A program made the position numbers and the translations under genes. Positions 1 through 12,638 of a DNA stretch of 64,000 nt are shown here, in pieces. Numbering within the stretch: position 1 is the stretch's first letter; the number at the start of each line of letters is the position of its first letter. The notes beneath the pieces are model-generated. The model did no database searches and was not told the origin of the DNA. It saw nothing but the letters and a program-made list of their open reading frames with translations. This DNA is from Leptodactylus fallax (lineage: Eukaryota; Chordata; Amphibia; Anura; Leptodactylidae), in the NCBI GenBank assembly GCA_947044405.1, contig CAMRHE010000333.1, positions 372,001 to 436,000 on the forward strand, in the 5' to 3' direction.

Positions 1-1723
1 GAAGAGATATGAGGTGCACGGCGTACTGTGGGAGTAGAGAGATGTGGGGGGAAGAAATGTGGGGTGCACGTTGTATTTTGGAGCCGAGAGATGTGGGATG
101 CACGGTGTACCGTGGGGGAAGAGATGTGGGGTGAAGGTGGTGCTTGGTGTACCATGGGGGGGAGAGATATGGGGTGCATGGTGTACCGTTGGGGGGAGAG
201 ATGTGGGGGGAAGAGATGTGGGGGAAAGATATGTTGGATACACGGTGTACCGTATGGGGGAAGAGATGTGGGGTGAACAATGTGCCGTGGGGGGGAAAGA
301 TGTGGGGTGCTTGGTGTACCATGAGGGGGAGAGATGTGGGGTGCTCAGTGTACCATGAGGTGGAGAGATGTGGGGTGCATGGAATACCATGGGGGAAAGA
401 TGTGGGGTGCACGGTGTACTGAGGGGTCGAGATATGTTGGGGGATGAGATGTGGGGTGCACGGTGTACCGTGGGGGGATAAATGTGGGGTGCTTGGTGTA
501 CCATGGGGGGGTAGAGATGTGGGGTGCTTGGTGTACCATGGGTGGAGAGATGTGGGGTGCTTGGTGTACCTTGGGGGGGAGAGATGTGGGTTGCACAGTG
601 TACCATGCAGGGGAGAGATGTGGGGTGCACGATGTACTGTGGGAGGGAATGATGTGGGGTGCACTGAGAAACGTAGGGGGGGAGAGATGTGGGGGGGAAG
701 AGATGTGGAATGCACAATGTACCATGGAGGGGAGAGATGTGGGGTGCACGGGTACAGTAGGGGAGGAGAGATGTGGGGTGCTTGGTGTACCATGGGAGGG
801 AGAGATGTGGGTTGCACAGTGCACCGTGGGGGGAAAGATGTTGGGTGCATGGAGAATCATGGGGGGAGAGATGTGGGGTGCACGGTCTACCATAGGGGGG
901 GAGAGATGTGGGGAGGGAAGAGATGTGGCATTCACGGTGTACCATGGGGGGAGAAATGTGGGGGAGAAGTGATGTGGGGGGAAGAGATGTTGGGTACACG
1001 GTGTTCCGTATGGGGGAAGAGATGTGGGGTGCATGGTGTACCATGGGGGCGACAGATGTGGGGTGCTTGGTGTACCATGGGGGGGAGAGATGTAGGGTGC
1101 ATGTGTACCGTGGGAGGGAGAGATGTGGGGTGCACGGAGTAACGTAGGGGGGAGAGATCTGGGGGAGTAAGAGATGTTGGGTGCACGGTGTACCGTGGGG
1201 CGGAGAGATGTGGGGCAGAAGTGATGTGGGGGAAAGAGATGTTGGGTACACGGTGTACCGTATGGGGGAAGAGATGTGGGGTGCACAGTGTGCCGTGGGG
1301 GGAAAGATGTGGGGTGCTTGGTGTACCATGGGGGGAGAGATGTGGGGTGCTCGGTGTACCATGGGGTGGAGAGATGTGGGGTGCATGGAATACCATGGGG
1401 GGGAGAGATGTGGGGTGCACGGTGTACTGAGGGTTGGAGATATGTTGGGGGATGAGATGTGGTGTGCATGGTGTAGCGTTGGGGGGAGAGATGTAGGGTG
1501 CTTGGTGTATCATTGGGGGTAGAGATGTGGGGTGCTTGGTGTACCATGGGGGGAGAGATGTGGGGTGCTTGGTGTACCATGGGGGGAGAGATGTGGGTTG
1601 CACAGTGTACCATGCAGGGGAGAGATGTGGGGTGCTTGGTGTACCATGGGGAGGAGAGATGTGGGGTGCACGGTGTACCATGGGAGGGAGAGATGTGGGG
1701 TGCACAGAGTAACGTAGGGGGGT
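1..1723. repeat. G-rich ~32-bp minisatellite/satellite, block 1
   Basis: This is a tandem array with a core resembling gagatgtggggtgcacggtg followed by taccgtgggggg. The unit is about 31-34 bp, varying mainly in the length of its G run. Two spacer variants alternate: TGCACGG..ACCGTG and TGCTTGG..ACCATG, the latter common in this block. Short half-units (gagatgtgggggga) are interspersed. The block runs off the left edge of the window and stops at an LTR whose flank is GGGGT. Long proline/histidine-rich frames on the minus strand arise because the unit rarely contains stop triplets on that strand; I do not regard them as genes. Confidence 0.95.
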
Positions 1724-2383
1724 TGTGAAAGATCCTCAGTGCGCCAACATCGCGTTGGCCCACACCTGAGACTTCTTACATATAAAACCACACTCACTGC
1801 TAGTGAGTGTTGGGTTCACAAGACAAGCTTTCTAAATTTATATATTTATGAACCCCTAAATGGGTCGGTATTAACATCTAACACATGCAGTTCAGAACAG
1901 ATATATAGATATATGCAAGCATTAACAGTTACTAGTTACAATATACAGTACAATAAAATAAAAGGGAATAAAGGTAAAATGATTACTTTACCACACATCT
2001 CCTTGATGTGGTTCAGTAGTCCAACACTCACACATGCTCTGGTATGTGTGACTAACCAGTGGAGGCTCCTAGCAGCAGCATCACAGCCTGCATGCTCTTC
2101 ACAGTATAATCCAATCTCTCTGTAGTCTCATCAAAGTATTCTCCTTGTAGTCTCAGCCCCATCTCCTCCCACTGACCTCTTACCTCATCTTTTATACCTT
2201 TGATTACACCACCCAGAATGAGGTCACCGGCAACGGCAAGTCTGATTGATTAATGCACTCAAGTCCAGATGCTTTGTAAGGAGCTGAGACCAAGTGAAAG
2301 GATACAATGTTATCAACCATGTCTGATCTAACAGCCCAGACTGAACAATGCAGGTGTGTTTGATCACTCAGGGCTATGTAGGA
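1724..2383 (-). mobile_element. Truncated LTR (copy A) of an 825-bp LTR family
   Basis: Read on the minus strand, this is the 3' two thirds of the LTR seen complete at 5419-6243. It starts on the plus strand with TGTGAAAGATCCTCAGTG, the complement of the LTR 3' end. It runs through the R/U5-like region with the AATAAA-bearing segment and breaks off at about 2383, where satellite resumes directly. The U3 start is therefore missing. The five bases before the LTR end are GGGGT, as at the complete copy. No internal retroelement coding sequence adjoins it, so it is a remnant solo LTR. Confidence 0.8.
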
Positions 2384-5300
2384 ATGTGGGGTGCCTGGTA
2401 CACCATGGGGGGGAGAGATGTGGGGTGCTTGGTGAACCATGGGGGGGGGGAGAGATGTGGGGTGAACGTTGTACCGTGGGAGGCAGAGATGTGGGGTGCA
2501 CAGAGTTACGTAGTGGGGGAAAAATGTGGGGGAGGAAAAGATGTGGGGCGCACAGTGTACCGTGGGGAGGAGAGTTGTGGGGGGAAGAGATGTCGGGTGC
2601 ACAGTGTGCCTTGGGGGGAGAAATGTGGGGTGCACGGTACATTAGGGGGGAGAGATGTGGGTTGCACAGTGCACAGTGTGGGGTACAGATGTGGGGTGCA
2701 CGGAGTAACGTAGGGGGAGAGATGTGGGGGTAAGAGATGTGGGGTGCACAGTGTACCGTGGAGTGGAGAGATGTGGGGTGCACAGATACAGGAGGGGGGA
2801 GAGATGTGGGGTGCTTAGTGTACCATGGGGGGGAGAGATGTGGGTTGCACAGTGTACTGTGGGTGGGAGAGATGTGGGGTGTATGGAAAATCATAGGGGG
2901 AGAGATGTGGGGTGGAAGAGATTTTTGGTGCATGGTGTACCATCTGGGGGGGAGAGATGTGGGGGGAAGAAGAGATGCGGTAGAAAGAGATGTTGGGTAC
3001 ACGGTGTTCCGTATGGGGGAAGAGCTGTGGGGTGCACGGTGTACCGTGGGGGGGAGAGATGTGAGGTGCTTGGTGTACCAATGGGGGAGATCTGGAGGTG
3101 CACGGTGAACCATGGGGGGGAAAGATGTGGGGTGCATTCAGTACCATGGGGGGGAGATGTGGGGTGCACGGTGTACTGACGGGGGGAGATATGTTATGGG
3201 GAAGAGATGTGGGGTGCACGGTTTACCATGGGGGGAGAGATGTGGGGTGCTTGGTGTACCATGGGGGTGAGAGTTGTGGGGTGCACGGGTATCGTGGAGG
3301 GGAGAGATCTTGGGTGCATGGTGTACCGTGTGGGGGAGAGATGTGGGATGCTTGGTGTACCATAGGAGGAGAGATGTATGGTGCACAGTGTACCATGGGG
3401 GGAGAGATGTGGGGTGCTTGGTGTACCATGGGGGGGGAGAGATGTGGGGTGCACGGTGTACCTTGGGGGGGAGAGTTGTGGGGTGCATGGGTACCGTGGG
3501 GGGAACGATGTGGGGTGCATGGTGTACCGTGTGGGGGGAGAGATGTGGGGTGCAAGCTGTACCGTGGGGGGAGAGATGTTGTGTGCTTGGTGTACCAATG
3601 GGGAGAGAGATGTGGGGTGCACGGTGTACCTTGGGTGGAGAGTTGTGGGGTGTACAGGTACCGTAGGGGGGAGATGTGGGGTGCTTGGTGTACCAATGGG
3701 GGCAGAGATGTGGGGTGCACAGTGTACCGTGGGAGGGAGTGGTGTGGGGTGCACGGAGTAACGTAGGGGGGTATAGATGTGGGGGGGAAGAAACAAGGGA
3801 TGCACAGTGTACCGTGGAGGGGAAAGATGTGGAGTGCACGGATACAATAGGGGGAGAGATCTGGTGTGCTTGGTGTACCATGGGGGAAAAGATGAGGGTT
3901 GCACAGTGTACCGTGGGGGGTAGAGATGTGGGGTGCATGGAGAATCATGGGAGGGAGAGATGTGGGGTGGAAGAGATTTTAGGTGCGTGGAGTATTGTGG
4001 GGGGTGAGATGTGGGTTGCACGGAGTACTGTGGGGGGCAAGAGATGTGGGGAGGGAAGAGATGTTGGATTCAAGGTGTACCGTGGGGGGGGGGAGAGATG
4101 TGGGGTGCTTGGTTTACCATTGGGGGAAAGATGTGAGGTGCACGGTGTACCTTGGGGGTGAGAGTTGTGGGGTGCAATGGTACCGTGGGGGGGAGAGATG
4201 TTAGGTGCACGGTGTACCGTGTGGGGCGAGAGATGTGGGGGAGGAAGGGATGTGGGGTGCAAGGTGCACCGTGGGCGGGGAGAGATGTGGGTTGCTTGGT
4301 GTACCGTGGGGGGGAGAGATGTGGGTTGCAAAGTGTATCGTGGGGGAGAGATGTGGGGTGCTTGGTGTACCATGGGGGGAGAGATGTGGGATGCTTGGTG
4401 TACCATGGGTGGGAGAGATGTGGGGTGCTTGGTGTACCATGGAGGGGAGAGATGTGAGGTGCAAGGTGTACCGTGGGGCGGAGAGAGATGTGGGGGGAAG
4501 AGATGTTGGGTACACGTTGTACCCTATGGGGGAAGAGATGTGTGGTCCACGGTGTACCGTGAGAGAAGAGATGTGGGGTGCTTGGTGTTCCATGGGGGGG
4601 AAAGATGTGGGGTGCATGGTGTACCATTGGGGGGGAGAGATGTAGCGGGGCAGAGATGTGGGAGAAAGAGATGTTGGGTACACGGTGTACCGTATGGGGA
4701 AGAGATGTGAAGTGCACAGTGTGCCGTGGGGGGGAAAGATGTGGGGTGCTTGGTGTACCATGGGGGGAGAGATGTGGGGTGCTCGGTGTACCACGGGGTG
4801 GAGATATGTGGGTTGCATGGAATACCATGGGGGGAGAGATGTGGGGTGAACGGTGTACTGAGGGGTGGCTATATGTTGGGGGGATGAGATGTGGGGTGCA
4901 CGGTGTACCGTGGGGGAGAGATGTTGGGTGCTTGGTGTACCATGGGGGGAGAGATGTGGGGTGCTTGGTGTACCATGGGGGGGGAGAGATGTGGGTTGCA
5001 CAGTTTACCATGCAAGGGAGAGATGTGGGGTGCTTGGCGTACCATGGGGGGGAGAGATGTGGGGTCACAGTGACCGTGGGCTGAGAGTGTGGGGTGCACG
5101 GAGTATCGTAGGGGGGAGAGATGTGGGGTTGAAGAGATGTGGAATGCACAGTGTACCGTGGAGTGGAGAGATGTGGTGTGCACGGTGTACCATGGGGGGG
5201 GAAGAGATGTGGGGTGCTCGTTATACTTTGGGGGGGAGAGATGTGGGATGCACGGTATACCATGAGGGGGAGAGATGTGGGGTGCACGGTGTACCGTGTG

Positions 5301-5418
5301 GGGGGAGAGATGTGGTGTGCATGGTGTATTGTGAGGGGGAGAGATGTGGGAGGGAAGAGATATGAGGTGCACAGCGTACTATGGGAGTGGAGAGATGTGG
5401 GGGGAAGAAATGTGGGGT
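2384..5418. repeat. G-rich ~32-bp satellite, block 2
   Basis: This continues the same array between LTR copies A and B. The TGCTTGG/ACCATG variant is frequent, mixed with TGCACGG/ACCGTG units and short gggaagagatgtggg units. The join to LTR copy A at about 2384 is abrupt. It falls inside the LTR sequence, so it reflects a deletion or recombination rather than a clean insertion edge. Confidence 0.95.
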
Positions 5419-5755
5419 TGTGATTATTCCACGTAAATATGGCTATAACTCAAAGTTGTATTTTGATCTACTCATAATGTGCACAGCCCTAATCCTAGTT
5501 GTATGTTATCAGTAGGGCAACCTTGTAACAATAGGGCTTTGTATCCATCCCAGAATAGCGCTATTGAATTCTTACACAGCCCTGAGTGATCAAACACACC
5601 TCTATTGTTCAGTTTGGGCTGTTAGATCAGACATGGTTGATAACATTGTATCCTTTCACTTGGTCTCAGCTCCTTACAAAGCATCTGGACTTGAGTGCAT
5701 TAATCAATCAGACTTGCCGTCGCCGGTGACCTCATTCTGGGAGGTGGCATAAAGG

Positions 5756-5764
5756 GTATATAAG
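5756..5764 (+). promoter_or_regulatory. TATA box of LTR copy B
   Basis: The sequence GTATATAAG lies about 340 bp into the LTR and about 355 bp upstream of its AATAAA, a normal position for the U3/R promoter. It is the best core promoter signal in the satellite region. Copy C carries a weaker equivalent (TATACCC on the plus strand around 13080). Confidence 0.55.
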
Positions 5765-6110
5765 ATGAGGTAAGAGGTCAGTGGGAGGAGATTGTGCTGA
5801 AACTACAGGGAGATTACTATGAAGATGCTACTATGAGGAGAGACTACTGGAATATACTGTGAAGAGCATGCAGGCTGTGATGCTGCTGCTAGGAGCCTCC
5901 ACTGGTTATTCACACATACCAGAGCATGTGTGAGTGTTGGACTACAGAACCACATCAAGGAGATGTGTGGTAAAGTAATCATTTCACCTTTATTCCCTTT
6001 TATTTTATTGTACTGTATCTTGTAACTAGTAACTGTTAATGCTTGCATATATCTACATATCTGTTCTGAACTGCATGTGTTAGATGTTAATACCGACCCA
6101 TTTAGGGGTT

Positions 6111-6116
6111 AATAAA
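6111..6116 (+). terminator. Polyadenylation signal of LTR copy B
   Basis: AATAAA follows GGGGTT and lies about 130 bp from the LTR 3' end. It is preserved as the complementary motif in copy C. Confidence 0.5.
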
Positions 6117-6243
6117 TATATATAATTTAGAAAGCTTGTCTTGTATTTATCTTGTGAACCCGACACTCACTGAGTGTGGTTTTTTATGAAAGAAGACTCA
6201 GGTGTGGGCCAACGCGGTGTTGGCGCACTGAGGATCTTTCACA

Positions 6244-9200
6244 GGGGTGCACGTTGTACTTTGGGGGGGAGAGATGTGGGATGCACGGTGTACCGTGGGT
6301 GAAGAGATTTGGGGTGCTTGGTGTACTATGGGGGGAGAGATGTGGTGTGCATGATGTACCGTTGGGGGGAGAGATGTGGGGGGAAGAGATGTGGGGGAAA
6401 GAGATGTTGGGGTGCCGAGGGGGGGAAAGATGTGGGGTGCTTGGTGGACCATGGGGGGAGAGATGTGGGGGTGCTCGGTGTACCACGGGGTGGAGAGATG
6501 TGGGGTGCATAGAATACCATGGGGGGAGAGATGTGGGGTGCACGGTGTACTGAGGGGTGGAGATATGTTGGGGGATGAGATGTGGGGTGCATTGTGTTCC
6601 GTGGGGGGAGAAATGTGGGGTGCTTGGGGGGGGGGGGGTGTACCTTGGGGGGAGAGATGTGGGTTGCACAGTGTACCATGCAGGGGAGAGATGTGGGGTG
6701 CTTGGTGTACCATGGGGGGGAAGATGTGGGGTGCACGGTGTACCATGGGCGGGAGAGTTGTGGGGTGCACGGGTATCGTGGGGGGGAGAGATTTTGGGTG
6801 CACGGTGTACCGTGTGGGGGGAGAGATGTGGGGGGAGGAAGAGATGTGGGGTGCAAGGTGTACCGTGGGGGGGAAGAGATGTGGGGTGCTTGGTGTACCA
6901 TGGGGGGAAGAGATTTGGGTTGCACAGTGTACTGTGGGGGAGAGAGATGTGGGGTGCTTGGTGAACCATGGGGGGGAGATGTGGGGTGAATGGTGTACCG
7001 TGGGAGGGAGAGATGTAGGGTGCACAGAGTAACGTAATGGGAGAAAAATGTGGGGGAGGAAAAGCTGTGGGGCGCACGGTGTGCCGTGGGGAGGAGAGAT
7101 GTGGAGGGAAGAAATGTGGGGTGCACAGTGTGCCTTGAAGGGAGAGATGTGGGGTGCACGGGTACATTAGGGGGGAGAGATGAGGGGTGCACGGTGTACT
7201 TTGAGGTAGAGAGATGTGGGGTGCTTGGTGTACCATAGGAGGGAGAGATGTGGGTTGCACAGTGTACCGTGGGGGGTGAAAGATGTGGGGTACTTGGTGT
7301 ACCATGGAAGAGAGAGGTGGGTTGCACAGTGTATCGTGGGGGGAGAGATGTGGGGTGCATGGAGAATCATGGGGGGGAAAGATGTGGGGTGCACAGTGTA
7401 CCGTAGGGGGGTGAGGTGTGGGGTGCACCGTGTACCATGAGGGGGAGAGATGTGGGGTGCACGGTGTACTGTGGGGGGGAGAGATGTGGGGGGAAGAAAT
7501 GTGGGGTGCACGGTGTACCGTGGGGGGAGAGATGTGGGGTGCATGGTTTACCGTGGGGGGGGGGGGGGAGGTGTGGGGGGAAGAGATGTTGGGAAGGAAG
7601 AGATGTGGGGTGCACGGTGTACCATGGGGGGGAGAGATCTGGGGTGAAGAGATGTTGGGAGAAGAGATTTGGGGTGCACGGTGTACTGTGGGGGAGAGAT
7701 GTTGGGGGAAGAGATGTGGGGTGCATGATGTACTTTGGGGGGAAGAGATGTGGGGGGAAGAGATGTGGGGTTCTCGGTGTAATGTGTGGGGGATAGATGT
7801 GGGGGAAGAATAGATGTGGGGTGCACGGTGTACCATGGGGGGAAGAGATCTGGGGGGGAAGAGATCTGGGGCAGAAGAGATGTGGAGTGCACGGTGTACT
7901 GTAGGGGGGGAAAGATGTGGGTGCACGGTGTAGTTTTGGGGGGGAGAGATAAGGGGTGCACAGTGTACTGTGGGGGGAGAGTTGTTAGGGGAAGAGATGT
8001 GGTGTGCACGGTGTACCATGGGGGGGAAGGATGTGGGGTGCACAGTGTACTGTGGGGGGAGAGATGTGGGGGGAAGAGATGTGGGGTGCACGGTGTAATG
8101 TGGGGTGGGAGAGATGTGGGGGAAGAATAGATGTGGGGTGCATGGTGTACCATGGAGGGGAGAGATCTAGTGGGGGAAGAGATGTGGGGGGAAGAGATGT
8201 GGGGTGCACGATGTATTGTGGGGGGGATATGTGGGGTGCACAGTTTAGTTTGGGGGAGAGATTTGGGGTGCATGGTGTACTGTGGGGGGTGAGTTGTTGG
8301 GGGAAGAGATGTGGGGTGCACCGGGTACCGTGGGGGGAGAGATGTGGGGTGCACGGTGTACTGTGAGGGGAGAGAGATGTGGGGGGAAGAGATATAGGGT
8401 GCACGGTATACCATGGTGGGGAGAGATGGGATGTGCATAGTGTAATGTGGGGGGAGAGATATGGGGGGAAAGAGATGTGGGGTGCACGGTGTACTGTGGG
8501 GGGAGAGAGATGTGGGGGCGAAGAGATGTGGGGTGCACGGTATACCATGGTGGGGAGAGATGGGATGTGCATAGTGTAATGTGGGGGGGAGAGATATGGG
8601 GGGAAAGAGATGTGGGGTGTACGGTGTACCGTAGTGGGGAGAGATGTGGGGTGCACGGTGTACCGTGGGGGGAGAGATGCGGGGGAAAGTGATGTGGGGT
8701 GCACGGTGTACCGTGGGGGGGAGAGATGTGGGGTGCTCGGTGTAATGTGGGGGGGAGAGATGTGGGGGAGGAAGAGATGTGGGGTGCATGGTGTACCATG
8801 GGGGGAGAGATCTGGGGGGAAGAGATGTGGGGGGAAGAGATGTGGGGTGCACGGTGTATTTTGGGTGGGAGAGATGTGGGGTGCATGGTGTACTGTGAGG
8901 GGAGAGAGATGTGGGGGGAAGAGATATAGGGTGCACGGTGTACTGTAGGGGGAGAGATGCGGGGTGCACGGTGTACTGTGGGGGGAGAGAGATGTGGGGG
9001 TGAAGAGATGTGGGGTGCACAGTATACCATGGTGGGGAGAAATGGGATGTGAATGGTGTAATGTGGGGGGAAGAGATGTTGGGGAAAAGAGATGTGGGGT
9101 GCACGGTGTACCGTGGGGGGGGGGAGACGTGGGGGGAAGAGATGTGGGGTGCACGGTGTAATGTGGGGGGAGAGATGTGGGGGAGGAAGAGATGTGGGGT

Positions 9201-10370
9201 GCACGGTGTACCATGGGGGGAGAGATCTGGGGGGGAAGATATGTGGGGGGAAGAGATGTGGGGTGCACGGTGTACTGTTGCTGGGGAGAGATGTGGGGTG
9301 CACAGTGTAGTTTGGGAGGGAGAGATGTGGGGTGCACGGTGTACTGTTGGGGGGAGATTTGTTGGGGGAAGAGATGTGGGGTGCACGGTGTACCGTGGGG
9401 TGGAGAGATGTGGGGTGCACGGTGTACTGTGGGGGGGGGAGAGATGTGGGGGGGATGAGATGTGGGATGCACGGTGTCCGTGTGGGGGAGTGATGGGATG
9501 TGGGGTGCCCGGTGTACCATGGGGGGAGAGATGTTGAGGGAGAAGAGATGTGGGGTGCACGGTGTACCGGAGGAAGAAATGTGGGGTGCACCTTGTAGTT
9601 TGGGGATAAGAGATGTGGAGTTCACGGTGTACCGTGGGGGGGGGGGAGAGATGTCGGGTTCACGGTGCACCGTGGGGGGAGAGATGTTGGGGTGGAAGAG
9701 ATGTGGGGTTCACGGTGTACTGTAAGTGAGAAGAGATGTGGGGTGCACAACGTACTTTGGGGGTGAGAGATGTTTGGTGTACGGTGTACCGTGGGGGAAG
9801 GAGAGATGTGGGGTGCATGGTGTACCATGGGGGGGAGAGATGGGATGTAGGGTGCATGGTGTACCAAAGGGGGAAGAGATGGGGGGTGTATGGTGTAATG
9901 TGGGGGAGGAATGATGTGGGGGGAAGAGACGTGGGGTTCACGGTGTACCGTTGGCGGGAAGAGATGCGGGGTGCACGGTGTAACTTGAGGGGGAAGAAAT
10001 GGGGGGTACACGGTGTACCGTGGGGGTGGAGAGATGTGGGGTGCACGATGTAATGTAATGGTGTACCGTGGGGGGGGGAGAGATGTGGGGGGGAATAGAT
10101 GTGGGGTGCACGGTGTACTGTGGGGGGGTTAAATGTGGGAGGAAGAGATATGGGGTGCACGGTGTACCGTGGGGGAGAGATTGGGGGAATAGAAGTGGGG
10201 TGCACAGTGTACCGTGGGCGGGAAGAGATGTGGGGTGCACAGTGTAGTTTGGGGGGGGAGAAATGTGGGGGGGGAATAGATGTGGGGTTCACAGTGTACC
10301 GTGGGGGAGAGAGACGTGGGGTGCATGGTGTACTGTGTGGGGGAGAGATGTGGGGGGGGTGAGATGTGGG
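6244..10370. repeat. G-rich ~32-bp satellite, block 3
   Basis: The array continues from the solo LTR to the hAT insertion. Composition changes along the block. Up to about 7400 the ACCATG/TGCTTGG variant is common. Beyond it the units are mostly TGCACGGTGTACTGTG or TGCACGGTGTACCGTG, alternating with one or two short gggaagagatgtggg units, giving longer composite periods. The last eight bases (GATGTGGG, 10363-10370) are one copy of the target duplication of the following hAT element. Confidence 0.95.
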
Positions 10371-10661
10371 CAGGGCCGGCGTTAGGGGGGGCAAACTGGG
10401 CAATTGCCCATGGCCCCGTCCCCAAAGGGGCCCCCGGGATCCGGAACCTGATGTCTCCGGATCCCGGAGTCAGGCCCGGCCAAAGCAATAACAGAAAGGG
10501 ACCGCAGGGCCCCTTTCCGAGGTGAGCAAAAATAACAAACATTTTTAGTCACCTGTCCTTGGCGTCCGACGTCATCTTCTAGCGTTCCGGACATCACCGC
10601 TGAGGCGCTGAGGCCTGGCCTCAGCGGTCACGTGGGGCGTGCCTCACGTAATCGCTGAGGC

Positions 10662-10775
10662 CCAATCACAGGCCTCAGAGGTGACGTCCACAACGCGTGA
10701 CGTCAGCCGCAGAGAAGAAGAAGCCTGCGCCGGCGGGGATAGCGGAGCAGCGCGAGGAGGCCCAGGAGAGGTAAG
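10662..10775 (+). promoter_or_regulatory. CCAAT / TGACGTCA promoter-like segment of hAT-1
   Basis: CCAAT at 10662-10666 is followed by a perfect CRE (TGACGTCA, 10698-10705) in a CpG-rich stretch, then a consensus splice donor GAG|GTAAG at about 10771. The same order (CCAAT, CRE, donor) appears near the left end of hAT-2. This suggests a shared ancestral transposase promoter and first exon. Function is inference from motif order. Confidence 0.4.
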
Positions 10776-10879
10776 ACAAGGTGAGTATAACTGTTTGTTA
10801 TTTTACCTTACTTACCCCGGCCCTTCGATTATTATACTCTGGAGTCTGAAGAGACTCCAGAATATAATATAATAATAGC

Positions 10880-12596
10880 ACTGTAGGGCCCCTGTGGAGC
10901 ATTATACTGGGGGCCCCCTCTGGATAGCATATTATACTGGGGGGGGGCCCCCTCTGGATAGCATATTATACTGGGGGCCCCCTCTGGATAGCACAGTATA
11001 CTGGGGGCCCCCTCTGGATAGCATATTATACTGTGTGGGGCCACTGTGGAGCATTATACTGGGGGAGCTCTGGAGAGCATATTATACTGTGTGGGGTCAC
11101 TGTGGAGCATTATACTGGGGAAGGGGCCCCTCTGGATAGCATGTTATATTCTGTGGGGCCTCTGTGGAAAATTATAATGTGTGTTGGGGGGGGCTCTGGA
11201 GATAATGTTATATTCTGTGGGGCCACTTTGGAGCATTATGCTCTCCAGAGGGGCCCCCCAGTATAATGCTCCAAAGTGGCCCCACAGAATATAACATGCT
11301 CTCCAGAGCCCCCCCCCACTTTATAATACTCCATAGAGGCCCCGCAGAATATAACATGTTCTCCAGAGGGCCCCCTCCCCAGTATAATGCTCCACAGTGG
11401 CCCCACACAGTATAATATGCTCTCCAGAGCCCCCCCCCAGTATAATGCTCCACTGTGGCCCCACACAGTATAATATGCTTTCCAGAGGGGCCCCCCAGTA
11501 TATTATACTGTGCGGCGCCACCGTGGAGCATTATACTGGGGGGGGGGCTCTGGAGAGCATGTTATACTGTTTTGGGCCACTGTGGAGCATTATACTGGGG
11601 GGGGCTCTGGAGAGCATATTATACTGTTTTGGGCCACTGTGAGTATTATACTCGGGAAACCTCTCTGGGCAGTATATTATACTGTGTGGAGGCCATTCTG
11701 GAGCATGTTATACTGAGTGGGGTCACTGTGGAGCATTATTCTGGGGGGGCATCAGCAGAGCATATTATATTGCGTGGCGCCACTGTGGGGCATTATTTGG
11801 GGGGGACTAATGAGCATTATACTAGGGGGCCCTCTGGGAGCATATTATACTGCGTGGGGCCTACTGTGGAACATTATACTGGGGGGACATTTTGGGGAGC
11901 ATAATATATTGCGTGGGGCCACTGTGGAGCAAAATAATGGAGGGGGCACTGTGGAGCATTATACTAGCGGGGGCCCTCTGGGGAGCATATTATACTATGG
12001 GCCACTGTGGAGCTTTATACTGGGGGAATGGACAGTGTGGGGAGCCTGTTATACTGTGTGGGGCCACTGTGGAGTGTATTATATTGTGTGGGGCTTTTTG
12101 GGAGCTTATTATACTCTGTGGGGCCATTGTAGAGCATTATACTGGGGGGGACTGTGGGGAACATATTATACTGTGGGGGACCACTGTGGAGCATTATACT
12201 GGGGGAACCCCTCTGGGGAGTATATTATACTGTGTGGAGGTCATTATGGAGCATGTTATACTATGTTAGGCCACTGTGGAGGATTATACTGGGGGGCATT
12301 GTGGGGTGCATATTATACTGTATGGAGCATATTATATTGTGTGGGGCTGCTGGGGAGCATATTGTACTGTCTGGGGCCACTAAGGGGTAGTATACTGTGT
12401 GGGCCACTGTGGAGTATTATACTGTGTGGAGCCTTACAAACCATGTGGGACCACAATGGGGGGCTCAGGGGAGCATTTTATACTGTGTGGGGTCACTGTG
12501 GAGCATTATATACCATGTGGGCGAAACTGGAGGGCTCAGGAGAGCATTTTATACTATGGAGCATTATATACCATGTAGAGCATTATATTGTGGGGG
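10880..12596. repeat. ~55-60-bp minisatellite inside hAT-1, with orientation switches
   Basis: The unit reads approximately gcattatactgggggg, a variable G/C-rich linker, gcatattatactgtgtgg and ggccactgtggag. From about 10880 to 11235 it runs forward, from about 11236 to 11505 it runs as its reverse complement, and from about 11506 it runs forward again with degeneration. The switch points make two large palindromes that could fold into hairpins. A related unit of about 30 bp fills hAT-3 at 27093-27840. Confidence 0.85.
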
Positions 12597-12638
12597 GGGG
12601 CTCACAATTCCTGCTGGCAGCCCTGTGTGCTATGTGTC

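Larger units (their letters stand above)
5419..6243 (+). mobile_element. Complete solo LTR (copy B), 825 bp, 5-bp target duplication
   Basis: The element starts TGTGATTATTCC and ends GATCTTTCACA, giving the TG...CA ends expected of an LTR with a short TGTGA/TCACA inversion. It is flanked on both sides by GGGGT (5414-5418 and 6244-6248), a 5-bp duplication, although GGGGT also recurs in the satellite. A TATA box (5756-5764) and an AATAAA signal (6111-6116) lie in the order U3-R-U5. There is no primer-binding site or polypurine tract with coding sequence on either side, so this is a solo LTR left by LTR-LTR recombination. Whether the parent is gypsy-like or ERV-like cannot be told from the LTR alone. 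Confidence 0.85.

Noticed and set aside
1724..6243. LTR copies A and B as the two ends of one retrotransposon with satellite as cargo
   Set aside because: They are in opposite orientation, A is truncated internally, and no primer-binding site, polypurine tract or coding sequence lies between.
6184..9670. Long minus-strand reading frames (up to about 670 codons) rich in His, Thr and Pro across the satellite
   Set aside because: They repeat the satellite unit, exist in all three minus-strand frames and have no domain, promoter or splice context; they follow from a unit nearly free of stop triplets on that strand.
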